From Zychaea mexicana (lineage: Eukaryota > Mucoromycota > Mucoromycetes > Mucorales > Lichtheimiaceae), in the NCBI RefSeq assembly GCF_025766255.1, contig NW_026516716.1:124001-188000 (forward strand): a DNA stretch of 64,000 bases, written 5' to 3'. The first letter of the stretch is position 1; the number at the start of each line of letters is the position of its first letter. Shown piece by piece: positions 36,855 to 49,760 of this stretch. The position numbers were made by a program, and so were the translations under genes. Under the pieces are notes generated by a model. The model worked only from the letters and a program-made list of their open reading frames with translations. It did no database searches and had not been told where the DNA came from.

Positions 36855-39247
36855 TTATTGCGTTTCCACAACTACTTGCTCGTTTTCTTCGTTACGATTA
36901 TTGGAATCCGTCCGTTGATAATATGCAGAGCATGCAGCTATAAAACTGATTGAACCGATAACACCACAGACATGGAATGTCATGGATGGCATATACATTA
37001 CTGTAGCACTGTAAATGGCATTCAGGCCAAATTGAGCGAGCACCCCTAATGTCATATCATATCACAAGTTAATACCGTATATCGAATCGAATATGAAAAA
37101 GATTCCATTCGACCAGTTTAACTATGAAATGGTAAGACCTACAGCCAAGTGCATCCAATACGGCCATGGCGCTCAGCACCTGACCCACATTTTCTGGAGC
37201 CACCGAAGTCGTAAGGAGAGATCGTATAGCAGGTTGTGTCAAAATTGAAAAAGAACCAACAATGAGCGCACCCAAAAACTGCTTGGCATCGGTTGCAAAA
37301 CCCATAGCGAACATTTCCGACATGGTAAAGGCGCAACCAATGCGAACGATCCATACGTTAAACTTCCATTGAGCAACCTCACCCGATTTCATGAACAACT
37401 TGACCAGCAGTGGGAATACAACCATCAATTGGATCATGCGCAAGAAGGACATGAGACTGATAAGGTAGCCGCCTTCATACGCCGTCCATCCAAACTCAAG
37501 CATGGTGTAAAGTAAGACGGGTGGCAGCGCTATGACAGCCAGAAGAAATTGGGCGAGTGCAATCAGTGGTAAAGCATAACGCGATCCATGGATTGTTGGA
37601 ATCGAAACGAGCTGTTTGATCGATTTGTAAACGTTGATTTGCTCTAGGAACGTCTTTTCTTTGTGTTTTTGGGCAGTGTCATGTTCGGATTCGGGAATAA
37701 ACGCAAAGTATATCAGAACCAGCGTGAGAACGCCCAAAGCCAAGTAGAATGAGTTCATAAGGTCACCGGTTTGCTGCATGAAACGAGCCACATTAGTTTG
37801 CACAGAAAACACAAGCAAGCTTGGTCATTGCACCTTGAGATGCACAAGTAAGAAGACTATCAAGTTGGAATAGTGTTAGGTCTTTGTCACATACCTTAAT
37901 AAGTACACTAGACACATTGGCACCTATAATATTTTCAAGGTAACATGAATTACAGTACAGGGTACATATGATGAGAAAAAAGTTGATGAAAATGTTCACG
38001 AAAGGGAGAGAAAAAAACATCAGTGTGATACGAACCAACCATGACGCCACACAGCATGGCAGCCAACATGTGTCCGAATGCAACAGTTCTTTACAAATTG
38101 ACAATTATCGGTTAGTTCACATTAACTTGTTTAAACGACAGTAAGCAATCAACAATGTTTATTACCTTCTCGTTACATCGGTGCAGTCGGAGATATATGC
38201 TTGTACAGCCGCCATAAAGCCACTATCACCACCAAGAGCACCACGCAAAAATGGACCGACAAAAATAAGCGAGATGCCAATAGAGTCATAAGCAAAGGCA
38301 GTAACAACATTGCTTGCTATCAAGAACCACATGCCCAAGGTGGTTAGCCACATTACAAGCTTCCGGCTCTTGGAATCGGACAAATGACCATAGTAGCTGA
38401 CGGTGAACAGTGCTGTCAAAAAAAAACATGCGAAATGAATAGAAAAAAGGAAGTCAGACTACGTGTTACTACTAGGGTGAACCCTGGTAACTAACAATAC
38501 GGAAAGATAGTCGATGGTTCCCCTTTTCTGGGAAAGAAAAGACAGGCGACTTACTTGTGCCATAATTCAAAAGTTGCATTACTGCATTAGCAGAAGCAAC
38601 ACTTTCTTGAATTTCGGGTATGGTACAATCTTGTATGGGTATTTCACCTTGATCTAATAAATCTTGGCCTTCATGTTGCGCAGCTTCGTAGTATCTGGTA
38701 TTTTCAAAGGCAGAAGTTGGTTCTTGTGTAACTAATCATAACTTACGCCCCGACGGCGATTTTGTACGATCTTCTTTATGTAAATAGTACCTGTGGCAAA
38801 AGATTTCGGTATACAGCTGAAGTTGTGGAGGGAAAATCGCTCTAACGGTGATGAATCGTTTGCGTGGAACACGGGTAAAGACATATCCAACCAGGCGAGA
38901 GAACGTCAAGATTAGATCAAGTATAATTTTCTCTCCTCCAAAGCGATTATAAATAAAGATAATGGTATAACTTACGCAACGCAGAACGAGATAAAGAATA
39001 ATGGTACAATGACATACCATTCTGATGCTTGGCGTCCTCTCTTGGTCTTCTTGGTATGATCATCATTATCACCAGTAATACTACTGCTACTACTACTACT
39101 GCTGCTGCTGCTGCTCCTGCTACTGCCCGCTAAAAGCGGGGTTTGCTCATTGACATTTTTGCCATATGTCGTCGATGCGGTCGTGTTCTTATCATTATCA
39201 GTTTCTGCGACCAGAGTCGCCAGATCTGCACTGGTGGATGCTTGCAT
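36855..39247 (-). CDS. Major facilitator superfamily (MFS) transporter
   Basis: Eight exons on the minus strand: 38976-39247, 38791-38841, 38555-38694, 38166-38412, 38036-38088, 37895-37923 (29 nt), 37143-37773 and 36855-37045 (537 aa, total length divisible by three). The cytosolic N-terminus carries EQTPLLAG and a poly-Ser run. Membrane segments follow, beginning VIVPLFFISFCVA. The MFS A-type motif appears as YYGHLSDSKSRKLVMW between helices 2 and 3, and the helix-4/5 region as FVGPFLRGALGGDSGFMAAV, AYISDCTDVTRRTVAFGHML. A central loop is basic and acidic (PESEHDTAQKHKEK). It resembles drug/proton-antiporter-like or HIAT1-like fungal MFS proteins; the substrate is unknown. The sixth-exon donor is gttcgt, an atypical but phase-correct choice. 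Confidence 0.85.
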
Positions 39248-41219
39248 GAAAATATAGGATTAAGGTTATAGTACCAATGCAAGAAGAAGAGAGAAGCTTT
39301 GTTGCCTTTAAAGTCAAGAAAGGAGAGAGGAAACCAGAGAAAAGGAACTTTTTCTTTAATGTTTTATACAGAGAGTAAAAAGAGAAGAATTTTTGTTCGC
39401 CACTTCCTGTGTTTCTTACCACACTTTCCACACGCCCACACACCCACCCCATTTAAATAGCCGCCAAACTGGTCACCGGGCGGGCAGTTTTCCCGAGTCC
39501 GCACACACAATCGTAGCACTATGGGGAGTTCTTGTAGACCGCTCAACCCCCGGTTGCTCGGGCGCTTTGAGCAACGATGGCCGTTGTTGCCGTTGAAATG
39601 GACACCAGAGCAGTGGGTCGGAAGGGTCGCATACTGTTCGTTGTTGTTGTTGTTGTTGTGGATCGGTTTATTTACATTGCACACAGATTCGGCGACGACT
39701 CCGCATCTGTTTCGAAAATCATGGGCGATCATGACAACGAAAAGGGCCGTGCAAACAGGCAGCTTTTAGCTCCCAGGGGGAGATTCTCTTTTCTTAAAGA
39801 CCAGAAGAAAACACGACGCGCAGTTATAGCATATACTACACTCCAGCTATAATGCCTTTATTGTTGCGCATAATTTATCAAGCGAATCATCTTGGAAAAC
39901 CATGGCCTTTGATTATTAATTGTGTTGATAAGCTTCCGCTTATTACCGCTTGTTGTAGAAATGCTTCGCAATTTTACCCGTTTTAGATGAATCTCTTTAT
40001 TTGAAATGCCGCAGGAATTGAACAGGTTGATTCATGCGCGTCTTTATACCATTGCCTGCGCTATTTGTATATACAGCCCTGTCTTCCTATAATTCACAAT
40101 GGTCTTATATCGGGAAAAAGTTTCCTAAGGAGAGGGTGAACAAGTATCTAGGAAATACCACCATCATCATTACTACCACAACAGCATACTGTTTTCTTTG
40201 TTTTATTGCATTCATTTTGTAGAGCTTCAACGCTGACATAACTACACAGTCAATCAAGGTAGTTTATAGTTTGTCAAGCTAGTGAGGGAAGATTGTTACA
40301 CAATGAATGTTTCTTCTTCGAGCTAAGTGTCGTTTTTGCATTAGCTTGGCGTATAAACAAACCTTGAGGACCCGGAAGTTTCTTTCGGCAAGTGGATCGT
40401 GAGTTTTTAAACGCGTCTACCCTCCGATAGTGGTGATGACGAAGCACTCCTTTGAACTTACATAGAAAACTTTGTCGTCATTAATATCGACAAGTACTTC
40501 GTCCTTGGCTCTGTATGGCCTGTTTCTGTTAATCTAAGAAAATAGGTCGGTCTGATAGGTAAATTATTTTTGCACCATATCACAGGGAAAATACAGCATA
40601 TTGTGTGTCACGAAATCATTTGTGTCTGCCAATTTCAGATCATTTTGTTTGATTATAATGGTCAATATACGCCTATATATCATCACAGTGCTACTGATAT
40701 ATTATGAGTTCCATAGATTGATGAGTTGTAGTAATATTTCAATGTGAGTAGAAACGTATAATAAGGATTTATCCGCTATCATCAAACTTACTTTTTCACT
40801 GGGTACATAAATCACAGTATGGGAGTTTGTTAAAATTTGGTGATCAAACAAGCACGCACCGCTGACCAGTTGATTCAATGGCATGTACATTCGGCTCTAT
40901 GAGATACTGTCATTATCTATAGCCGGTTGAGATTCCCAGTAGAAAATTAACTTTCGCCTGCTTGGATTGATACAATAAAACGAAAAGTTGTTTTATCTGG
41001 CATTCAAACCAGCACAGCTGCTATCTATGCAAATAATTTTGAATGTGTGCCATCATGATTGATCATATGAGCGTACTAGCAGATAACCCATGGTAGCACT
41101 TTCCAAACCTTGATTCAGTCAACAACACGGCTGTTAATAGAAAATTGTCGCCTCACTCATCTTTGCTTCATTTATACTATCTTCGGATTTATTTTTCCTT
41201 CAACTTATACAAAATTGGT
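39248..41219. other. 2-kb spacer between MFS transporter and oligopeptidase gene
   Basis: GC-richer near 39400-39770 (probable promoter of the minus-strand transporter, with overlapping unsupported frames on both strands, one Asn-rich from a TTG repeat at 39640), then AT-rich 3' flank of the oligopeptidase gene. No gene supported. Confidence 0.5.
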
Positions 41220-44200
41220 TTAACTCTTTTGTATTTGGGAAATCAAGAACGCAACTTGCTCGGCTGCTTCACCTAGCCGAACTTCTTGCTCCGTACCACC
41301 ACCGAAGTGACCGCGATCCAAATCAATTTTGACTAACGTTTTACTGCTATCGGCGTTGCTTGAAGATGATGATGACTCTTGCTCCTTTTGCTGCTGCTGT
41401 TGCTGCTGCCTTAGGCTAGCAATCAATTTTAAAGGTTGCCAGTAGGCGACTCGTTGATCCTTCATGCCAGCTGTGACATACAGCGAAGGTCGCTGTTGCT
41501 GGCTACTGGGATTGTCCGATCGCATGACATTCTCATAGGGTGAATAGCTTTCAATGAGATCGTACATCCTGGGGTCTTTAGATGGATTACCCCATTCGGG
41601 ATATTCCACTTGAGTCAACGGGAGCTCCGGGTTCAACATGGCCGATAATGGATCGACAAAAGGGACTCGTAAAACAAGTGCCTTGAAAAGATCTAATCAC
41701 ACTGTATTATTAGGACATCTTACGAAATTATAGTATTATCACATTCGTGTATCTTTTACCTGGTCTCATATGCAGCATGGCACCTTGTACGACAATGACG
41801 TTCCGTTGTTAATCAACTATTTTTTTACATAATAGCTGCCATAGCATAAACTTACCAACAAGGAGGCCGCCAGCACTGGTTCCTATCGCAGATAGGTACT
41901 CAGGACTGGTTACTTTGCTTTTGACCAGATAATCTGCGACGGAAATGAAATCTTTGAAACTGTTCATTTTGTTTCCTAGTTTGCCTCCTTCATACCATTC
42001 ACGGCCTAATTCGCTTCCGCCACTATATGGATAAGCGAAAAGAAAGAATATTGAGTTATTATCGGAAACATTTGTATTTAACGCTGGCTATTATCTTACC
42101 GCACGTGGGCTAGAGCAATTACCCATCCTCTCTCTAATAACGGGAAATGTTCGATACGAAAATCAGGGTCAGTCGACACACCATAGGCACCGTAAGATCG
42201 CATCAATACCGGATTTCTAAGAGATTAAAAGGAATTCGTTTAATAGGCGTAGCATGACGAGTCTTTTTTCATGCTAATTATATCAGAACATGTAGTAACA
42301 ATCCTGGTACCTTCCATGTAGCTGCATATCTTTTCGATGGATCAAGGTGATAGGTATGTGCTTATCATCATGTGATGTGGCATGGACTCGTGTACAAGTA
42401 TATTTGGATCGATCAAATCCTGTAATCATGCATATATACATGCGTCACTCGCGATGGGTTGTATTTACCGTGTTTAAATATAACTTGAAATCAAGAGTAT
42501 ATCACTTACGATGAACGGGTTGTACTCGAACGGGCTTTAGTTTTCGGGACTGCATGTCATAATCATAGGTTGATTCATGGGCAAAAGGCGACAAGGTTGA
42601 GAATCGGAAAGTGTCCGTGTTAAAATCCTGAATGTATCATATTTATGCATAATAAAATTAGACACCAGTATTGTTCAAACTTTTCGAGACATATAGTAGG
42701 GGCTATGTAGGAGATGTTGTTTTTAGTTGGTTATTCTACTATAATAATACCAGATTTGTTCCCGGTTGTAGCACACAGAATCGTTCTGGTAAATCAACAT
42801 CGTGAGTTTCTAAGGTTTCTAAATTGTGGCAAAGAATCATGGGTAGACCTTCACGCCGACCGTAGACGACAATGTGGTTCTTTAAGATCAATACCGAATG
42901 ATTAAAACTCTCTTTCTTCTTTTTTGATGGAGCATTATGTAAATCAAGTTTGTACTAGGATGATACGTACCTGAAACACATCTACATCTTCGATTTTTTC
43001 CGTAGAACCCATAGTGATGACATCTTTCCAATTTTCTCTTTCTACTTGTCCATCAGGGGCTCTTGTCAGTTTGAAATTGGTGGCGCCATCAGCATTTGTT
43101 AAGATATAGAAGGTGTCCTAGTAAACCAGTGCAGATTAATACCAGAGGTGTGTAATGTAGAGATTGAATACAAAACCTGCAAAAAAGAGAATACTCACAT
43201 CATGATGGTCCACATAATACTCTATTCCCTCCTTGCGAGGTTCAATGAGTTGCAGTTTTGGTATGCTGCCAGTGGAGAAATCAAACATAGCATCGACAAC
43301 TCGGATTTCAGAAGATGCGAGTGAATTAGAATTGATTGTTACATATTTCTATGGTTTATAATAGTAAGAAGACATGACGCTGATAAGTCAAACGACTTTT
43401 GCCTATAAACTCGCCTACTATTTAGAACATAGAACACTCACTGAATCTTTTGTGCTAGTAACATCTACAAAAACTGTTTCGTCCGGCTCTTCGTATACGA
43501 GTACATCATCATCTTGATCTGTACCCAAACGGTGCGCATATACCTGGAAAGTTCGTTGATCTGATGTTTAATTTTTCTTTTATTGCAAGCTTATCACAAA
43601 ATGGTATATGGGACACAGGATGGCGATGACAAGCAAAGAAAAGGGTGCAGAGGAATGAGCAGGGAGAGGCAGAATCAACAGGGCATAGAATACAGTGACT
43701 TACCTTGTGAGGGCGCAATTGTTCGTTTGGTACAGTGTAATACACAGTTTCATCGTTAGCCCATACAAAATTAAAGACGTCATGTAGGACTTCTGTCTGT
43801 TTAAACGATTAGACAAAGACACGTATTTATGTAGATCTCTGGTAATAATACTTGCCTCGGCATGTTTGTTTTCGTTCAAGTATTTGAAATGGAGGTTGCC
43901 ATATTCCATGCCTTCGGTTTCGGTATTGTAGGCAAAGATCATGTGATTGGGCGAAAGCAGCACCTTACGAATGCTCATATTCAACGATCTTAGAAAACCG
44001 GCATTCAACAGTACTTGCTATTATTATTTCATTTGCAAAAGAGTAAACTTTAGACTTTGTTTATAGAGTGGAAAAAGCCAGAAATAGTTTTTCTTACTTC
44101 TCTGGCATCTTTTTCCCCTAATTTCTTGCGAAGATAGACCATGCCATAAGCCGACGTTCTATGATAATACTCGTAGCCATGGGCGACTGTTGTGATCGGG

Positions 44201-44814
44201 GGCAGGCTCTGTGGTACGTGCAAACGCCGTTTCATCTCCTGAAGCAAGTCTCTGGATGTCACTAAAATTTATGCTCTCCCGCGGATCAAAACCTCCCCCC
44301 CCCTCTGCAGATCAAAAAAGAAATTACGTTGAGTACGGTTCGTCGTAAGAACTTTGTCTTGCGCATCACTCGTTCCGAAAACCTGTTTGGGTAAAAGTTA
44401 GATTAAGCAAAAGTATGCATAAATGTGCATATATCCTTTTTGACATTACGCATTCTCAGCTTGGATGTAGTTGACCAATTCCTTTAAGTTCATATATCAC
44501 AACTTGGCATGTTAGTTACAAGGTAGTCAAGTAGATTTATCACATCACGCATACACACGCGAACAAAGGAGAAGGGCGTTTACCGGATGATCGAGATTTT
44601 CCATCCAAGAAAAATTATCGATACGCTTCTTTCCATGGTGGCGTTGAGTATCGGCAATTGCTTTTGGTAAAGGAGCTTCTGGCGCTTTCCTATATCGTGT
44701 ATATCATACATCGTCGTGGTCGTTGTATTTTGCCCTAAATTAACGACTCAAATATATCGCACGCCAACTGAATTTTTTTGCTTACCTGGAAACAAGCCGT
44801 TTCAACGAAGACAT
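41220..44814 (-). CDS. Oligopeptidase B-type prolyl oligopeptidase family serine peptidase (S9A)
   Basis: Seventeen exons: 44786-44814, 44584-44689, 44450-44481, 44328-44382, 44098-44238, 43856-44017, 43704-43796, 43442-43543, 43199-43348, 42971-43117, 42751-42879, 42510-42627, 42311-42419, 42100-42216, 41856-42022, 41760-41783 (24 nt), 41220-41692. They total 717 codons plus stop with every phase matching. The N-terminal part is the seven-bladed propeller (FVWANDETVYYTV, TFYILTNADGATNFKLTRAP). The alpha/beta-hydrolase domain includes VLMRSYGAYG, the nucleophile motif IGTSAGGLLVG (Ser), TAGMKDQRVAYWQPLK (Asp) and DRGHFGG (His). This family cuts after basic residues in short peptides, normally in the cytosol. 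The intron after exon 6 uses a GC donor (gcaagt at 43855). A Gln/Ser-rich insertion of ~30 residues sits between the Asp and His motifs. Confidence 0.93.
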
Positions 44815-45210
44815 GAGTGAAGGAGCTGTATAATGTCGAGTAACAACAAGATGGGTTTGCACGCCAACATGGCGAACAATCGATGATTTTTGTACTCGAG
44901 TCAAGATCATGATCGCGATCGATCACGCGGATGTCGTTATATTTTTTGTTGAGGACTGAGTTTCACCAACCCAGGGGAAGGTGAGGGGGTTGAGACAGCA
45001 AAGGGAGCCGGAGTATATATCATGGCTGAATTGATCTACACAGAAAAGGGTGTAGGGTACATTCAGGTCACATGTTATGTTAAGATGATGGCTTAATATT
45101 AATCCATCCTTCTAATTTTATAACCATTCGCTTTTTTTCTTCCATTCCCTTCCTTTCTTTTTCCTTTTTGCCTACCTCTTCAAAATTCACTATTACGAAA
45201 CGAAGAGGTC
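44815..45210. other. Divergent promoter region
   Basis: 396 bp between the divergent starts of the oligopeptidase gene and the small membrane-protein gene. It contains a C/T-rich tract at 45130-45180 just upstream of the plus-strand ATG. No coding sequence seen. Confidence 0.5.
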
Positions 45211-46251
45211 ATGCATCCTGCACTAATTGTACTTATTATTGTCGGTGTACCATTAGGTGCTTGGGCAGCTTACGAAGGTGCCGAATACGTCAGGGAATGG
45301 TGGTCTGAGCGTCAAGACCGTAAAGAATATGAAGAGTTTGTTCGACACTACAATGAAAAGCACACGGTCTTCCGTGACGAATCCTTCGATAGTGTTGATA
45401 ATGACGATGACGACGAACCGCTTGCAAAAAGTGTACTGGGACGCCGTGGTTATGGTGATGGTTATCTGCGACACCGTCGCCAACACTCGAGCCGCAATGC
45501 TAACAAGCACCAGGTAAGTCACAAACGTCAAACAATAGCAACTATAGCATCATAGTTCTCATACGATTGTGGGTACGCATTCTCTTTGCGGCGATAGTTT
45601 ATGCATAACGACTATGAACTCTCCGAAATGGAAAAGACCATCATTGCACGACGTGAGCGATTGGCAAAGGAACAGGCACTGTTGGAACAAGAGGAGATGG
45701 ATCTGCACAGACGCCGGCAGTCGCTGCAGAGCAGGGGAAACAGCTTGATGGGCATGCCTTCACCACCATCACTACAGTCATCGCAACAACAACGTCAACA
45801 GCCCCTCGAAAGTAGCACCCCTAGTCTGGGATCTAGTCACACAGCTCGAAATAATAATTGGGTCTTTGCTCGTCCACCACTGCCTATGGATGCACCAACA
45901 TCGACAGCAGCAACACCGGCAGATCTGGGACCGAAGCTTGGAGCTTTTGAGGCAGCCGAATGGGATGCTATCCGTTATCAGCATAGCAATAGCAGCGATG
46001 ATGGTGATGATGAAAATGGCGACAGTAAGCGGGGCAATATGATGCGAATGCCGGAACCACAGCAAGAACGCTCACGCAATGTATCGGAATCGGAAGACAG
46101 TTGGGCGGATGTGCATGAACAACGGCGCCAGCGGATGCAAAGCGGCACTTTGGAAGACGTGATGAGCTACAGCTCGAGTCGTACACCATCCAGCCCTCGT
46201 CATTCGTATGGAGTGCGCAGCATTTCATCCTTCGACGATAGTGATGGTTAA
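45211..46251 (+). CDS. Uncharacterised small membrane-anchored protein with coiled-coil segment
   Basis: Two exons, 45211-45513 and 45598-46251 (318 aa), phase 0 junction. Residues 4-21 form a hydrophobic signal-anchor (ALIVLIIVGVPLGAWAAYEG), followed by a charged helical region (YVREWWSERQDRKEYEEFVR) and an acidic stretch. Near the start of exon 2 is a strongly charged helix (LSEMEKTIIARRERLAKEQA, LLEQEEMDLHRRRQSLQSR), likely a coiled coil. The remainder is Ser/Pro/Gln-rich and disordered, with DDGDDENGD and a Ser-rich C-terminus. I do not recognise a family. Most of the protein is probably exposed on one side of a membrane. It converges on the co-chaperone gene, whose stop lies 84 bp downstream. 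Confidence 0.75.
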
Positions 46252-46335
46252 TGTGTTGTATTGCAAGTTGTAGCTATTTTTAAATTCCTGTCTTACAAAT
46301 AGTACAATATTCCCTTCTATTGCTGCTACCAACTA

Positions 46336-47646
46336 CTACTGCGGATCCTTCTTATACTTCTTCAAAAACTCATCCTTGAAGGGCGACTTTTTGGGCAAAA
46401 TAATAAAGCTGGGCACACCGTTCGTAACCACATACTGATCCAACGATAATATCTTGCCCAACGGAAGCTTTTTACCAATTTTGATGATGCTTGGCCGCAG
46501 CTTTTGGTTGTTTTCGAAATAGACCTCGACATTGTTGGGTGTGTATTCGCCGCGTTCATCCCATGGCGCACGTTGTTCAAACATGATTTCCAGATGGTCC
46601 AAAAACGTGTTGGTTTCGTTGAATGATTGGATATAATCGCTTTCCTTGTACTCCGGATACAGGAAAAACACAGGCCATGATAATGTGTTGCTTTCTGGGT
46701 CGAGTTGGATGTTGGCCTTTTCTCGTACTTCGGCTTCCGTCACTTCAAATTTGATGTTTCGCTCCTGTAATTTTCCGTTCATCAGATGGGGTTCTTCCCA
46801 GGGTTACATTAATAAAAATCGAGAGTCATGACCCCTTTACCTTGAAAGCCTGTTCCAACTTCTCTTTTTCTTCCTTCTCCTTGCGCTCCTTTTCTTCCTT
46901 TGCCCGTTGCTTGGCCTCCACTTGTTCCTTTCGTTTCAAGATCGTTTGCTTCAAATCTGCGACGACCTTGTTGTCTGCATCCACAAGAAGAGCATGTTCA
47001 CAGCAGTCATGTGCTTCGTCAAACCGTTCCAAGACAAACAAGGCACGCGCAGATCGATAAAGTGCCTTTACGTGTTTTGGGTTGTATTCTAAACATTTGG
47101 CGCAATCGCGTAGCACACGGCCATAGTTACCTAAAACAATCTGGGGTGAGCTTCAATCCATCATGTATTCCTCAAATGCATGCACTCTGGCCGCATATCG
47201 TGCTTACCAAGTTCAATGTTCACTGCTGCACGATTTGCATAACATGCCTCCAGAATTTTTGCGTCCGAGCAGTCTGTGTCGATAGCTCGTGTATAATAAT
47301 CAATGGCGTCCTTGTATTTAGCCTTGCCCTCCTTGAAACAGTCGTTGCCTTGATTTTTAAAGTTTTCTGCAATTTCTGTGTACCAGTTCATTCTTGCTTT
47401 AATAGCTTGTTCCCTCCTTTTCTTCATTTCTTTTGCTTTCGCTGAATTGCGTCAAGAATAGGTCATTGTGTTACTAAGCGAACCTTCAGGTGTGCCGTCG
47501 TATACCAGCGATTGTAAAGCCTCGAGCGTGTCATTATTTTCTTCAGGAAGCTTGTTCATAAATAATGGCACCTTGGCCAATTCTTCGTCCAGATTATCTG
47601 GATCCATATAAAATTGGGATCGATGAGGCGTTGGTCCTGCTTCCAT
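46336..47646 (-). CDS. CNS1: Hsp90 co-chaperone Cns1/TTC4-like TPR protein
   Basis: Four exons: 47484-47646, 47208-47441, 46841-47130 and 46336-46764 (371 aa), in phase. The start is the ATG at 47646; the open frame extends upstream but only from a TTG. After an acidic N-terminal motif (PHRSQFYMDPDNLDEELAKV), three TPR units run from residue ~80 to 190: NFKNQGNDCFKEGKAKYKDA, EACYANRAAVNIELGNYGRV and HVKALYRSARALFVLERFDE. A charged helix (KEEKERKEKEEKEKLEQAFK) joins the C-terminal 'wheel' domain (NTLSWPVFFLYPEYKESDYI, VYFENNQKLRP, VVTNGVPSFIILPKKSPF). This arrangement is specific to Cns1 of yeast and human TTC4, which bind Hsp90/Hsp70 C-termini and support translation-elongation-factor folding. 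The first donor is gttcgc, atypical but phase-correct. Confidence 0.9.
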
Positions 47647-47822
47647 TTTCGTTTTTAAGGTGGAAATGTGGTCAGCTTTCGAGTGCAAAAACGAAAAGGG
47701 TAAAAAAAAACGACGACCCTTTTAAGCGGAATACGAAAAAGCCACGCCAGCCTTGATGCATGCATAACGTATTTTTTTTTCGAGCACTTTCTAATCGTTT
47801 TTAATTCGAAATAATTCAAACA
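47647..47822. promoter_or_regulatory. Short bidirectional promoter between co-chaperone and scramblase genes
   Basis: Only 176 bp separate the two divergent ATGs (47646 minus, 47823 plus). The interval must hold both core promoters and both 5' leaders. No clear TATA box; a T-run lies at 47772-47780. Confidence 0.5.
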
Positions 47823-49599
47823 ATGTTGGCGAATCGTCTAGCAACTGCAGCCGGGCGATCGGCTGCAATTCGCGTGCGGCCGACTCTGTTACGGACTCAA
47901 ACGGTTCCTTCACAGCTTTATTACTCCTCACTACGAAGACCGCCGCGCCAAGGTAAATCGCTATTACAGTTGCTTTTTTAATGGTGTTTATGCGAATGAA
48001 TCGAAATCAGAAATAACTTACCATCCATTTTAAAAGGGCCTCGAGGACGTATCTTGAATCACGTTGACAACTTGCGACCAACGATAGTAGCTCAGCAACA
48101 ACAGCAACAGCCACAGTATCAAGCTCCACCAACAGAACAGGTGGTGGTACAAAACGACAAACATTTTTCATCAGATCCTGCGCACACTCCAGTAGACGTA
48201 CCTCAACAGCCCGGTGCTGTCATTACGCCAGACTATCATGGTGCACCTATGCTGACGCAGTCTGCATTGGTGGTTGGCAGAGAATTCGAGATGATGAACA
48301 TTTTTTTGGTAAAAAAAAAGAAATGGTCAAAGAATAATGATAATGATGATATTATGCGGTTTACAAATACGTACTTTTTTAACAGGGTTATGAACAAGCG
48401 AATCGATATAAGATCATGGATCCTCAAGGGAATTATGTCGGTTACATTGCTGAAGAGGAAGGATTTATGAAGTCTGTTAGCCGACAGCTTTTGCGCACCC
48501 ATCGCCCTATGAACGCAACCATTCTAGACGTGAACGGTCAGGTCGTTTATAAGGTATTACCAAAGCCGGATAAGCAACTGCGTTTCAGTTAAGCGATTAA
48601 TACACGTCAACAATGTAAGCTATAAACTGTATCTTAACAAAGTACAAACAATGTTATATAGATTATTCGCCCTTTCGCGTTCATCAATAGCCGAATTTTC
48701 ATTTACACTTCGGATGATCGATTAGTGGGTGAAGTACAGCAACGATGGCACTTGCTGCGGCGCAAATACGATCTCTTTGTTGGGTTAGCTGATAGAAATT
48801 CTTTCGTTTTATTTATCGCGATTATGGTTTTGGCTCCTCTGACATATCGTTGGGTTACTAGGAAAAAGCAGTTTGCGAATATCGATACGCCATTCTTGGG
48901 TTGGGACTTTGATTTACAAGATGAGCAGGGAGGACCCCTAGCAAACATCAATAGAAACTTTGCAGGATTTGCAAGAGAGGTAGAGAGATTATCCATTTTT
49001 TTTGAAACGTGCTCATATTTGGAATAGTCGATATAGATTTTGATATTAGATACAGAGATTTCATTAACATCGTAAAATAATAACTTTAGCTCTTCACTGA
49101 TACTGGCCAATATGTGGTTCGAATGGATGCCGTTGAAGGAACTCCACGAGGATTGACGCTTGACGAACGTGCAGTTACTTTGGCCTGTGCTATATCAGTC
49201 GATTTCGATTTCTTTTCTCGGCATTCACAACATGGGTAAATGAAGTTAACCACTATTCCATTGTTTCTTTTTTTTTCTGTTAAAAATACTCATTAATATT
49301 ATCGTTCTGTTTATTATAGCGGTGGAGGATTTATGCCAATGCCATTCTTTGGTTTCGGTGGTGGAAGCGGTGAAGGTGGACATCATGAGGATCAAGGTGT
49401 TGCTGGAGGTAATCCTTCTGATCCAGCCGCACCACCCTCGCCTGGTGCACCTGGTTTTGGAGGACCAGATACGAACCAGCAGCCTTCCAACACGGGTGGC
49501 TGGTCTGATGATGGATTTCTGAGCGATGATGAGGCTGGTGTGAGTCATAATGAGGATTTAGGTAGCAAGCTCTGGGATTTTTTTAATGACGACGATTAA
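47823..49599 (+). CDS. AIM25: Phospholipid scramblase family protein, mitochondrial Aim25-like
   Basis: Seven exons: 47823-47952, 48037-48308, 48386-48553, 48662-48783, 48862-48979, 49090-49235 and 49320-49599 (411 aa), all in phase. The N-terminus is rich in Arg, Ala, Ser and Thr without acidic residues (MLANRLATAAGRSAAIRVRP), a typical mitochondrial presequence. A Gln run follows. The scramblase barrel includes YKIMDPQGNYVGYIAEEEG, RQLLRTHRPMNATILDVNG, IIRPFAFINSRIFIY, GEVQQRWHLLRRKYDLFVGK, IDTPFLGWDFDLQDE, REVERL-equivalent FARELFTDTGQYVVRMDA and DERAVTLACAISVDFDFFSR. The C-terminal tail is Gly/Pro-rich and acidic (GFGGGSGEGGHHEDQG, SDDGFLSDDEAG). Scramblase-family proteins are proposed to move phospholipids between leaflets; the yeast relative Aim25 is mitochondrial. 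The fourth-exon donor is gttagc. Confidence 0.92.
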
Positions 49600-49760
49600 G
49601 ATGGATGATAAAAACAACACATAAAACTGTAGCCATTCCCTGTCATCATTGACCCTCGTTCCTTGTAATATTATCACCAACCTTTCTCTTATAAAGTGAA
49701 GTTATATTTCGAAATAATCTTGTATGTAGTTAAAGTACACACCACTCATACAGTTAAATC

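Noticed and set aside
39364..39852. Overlapping open frames on both strands, one Asn-rich
   Set aside because: They arise from a TTG/GTT repeat and GC-richer promoter DNA upstream of the MFS gene; frames overlap antisense and none shows a domain.
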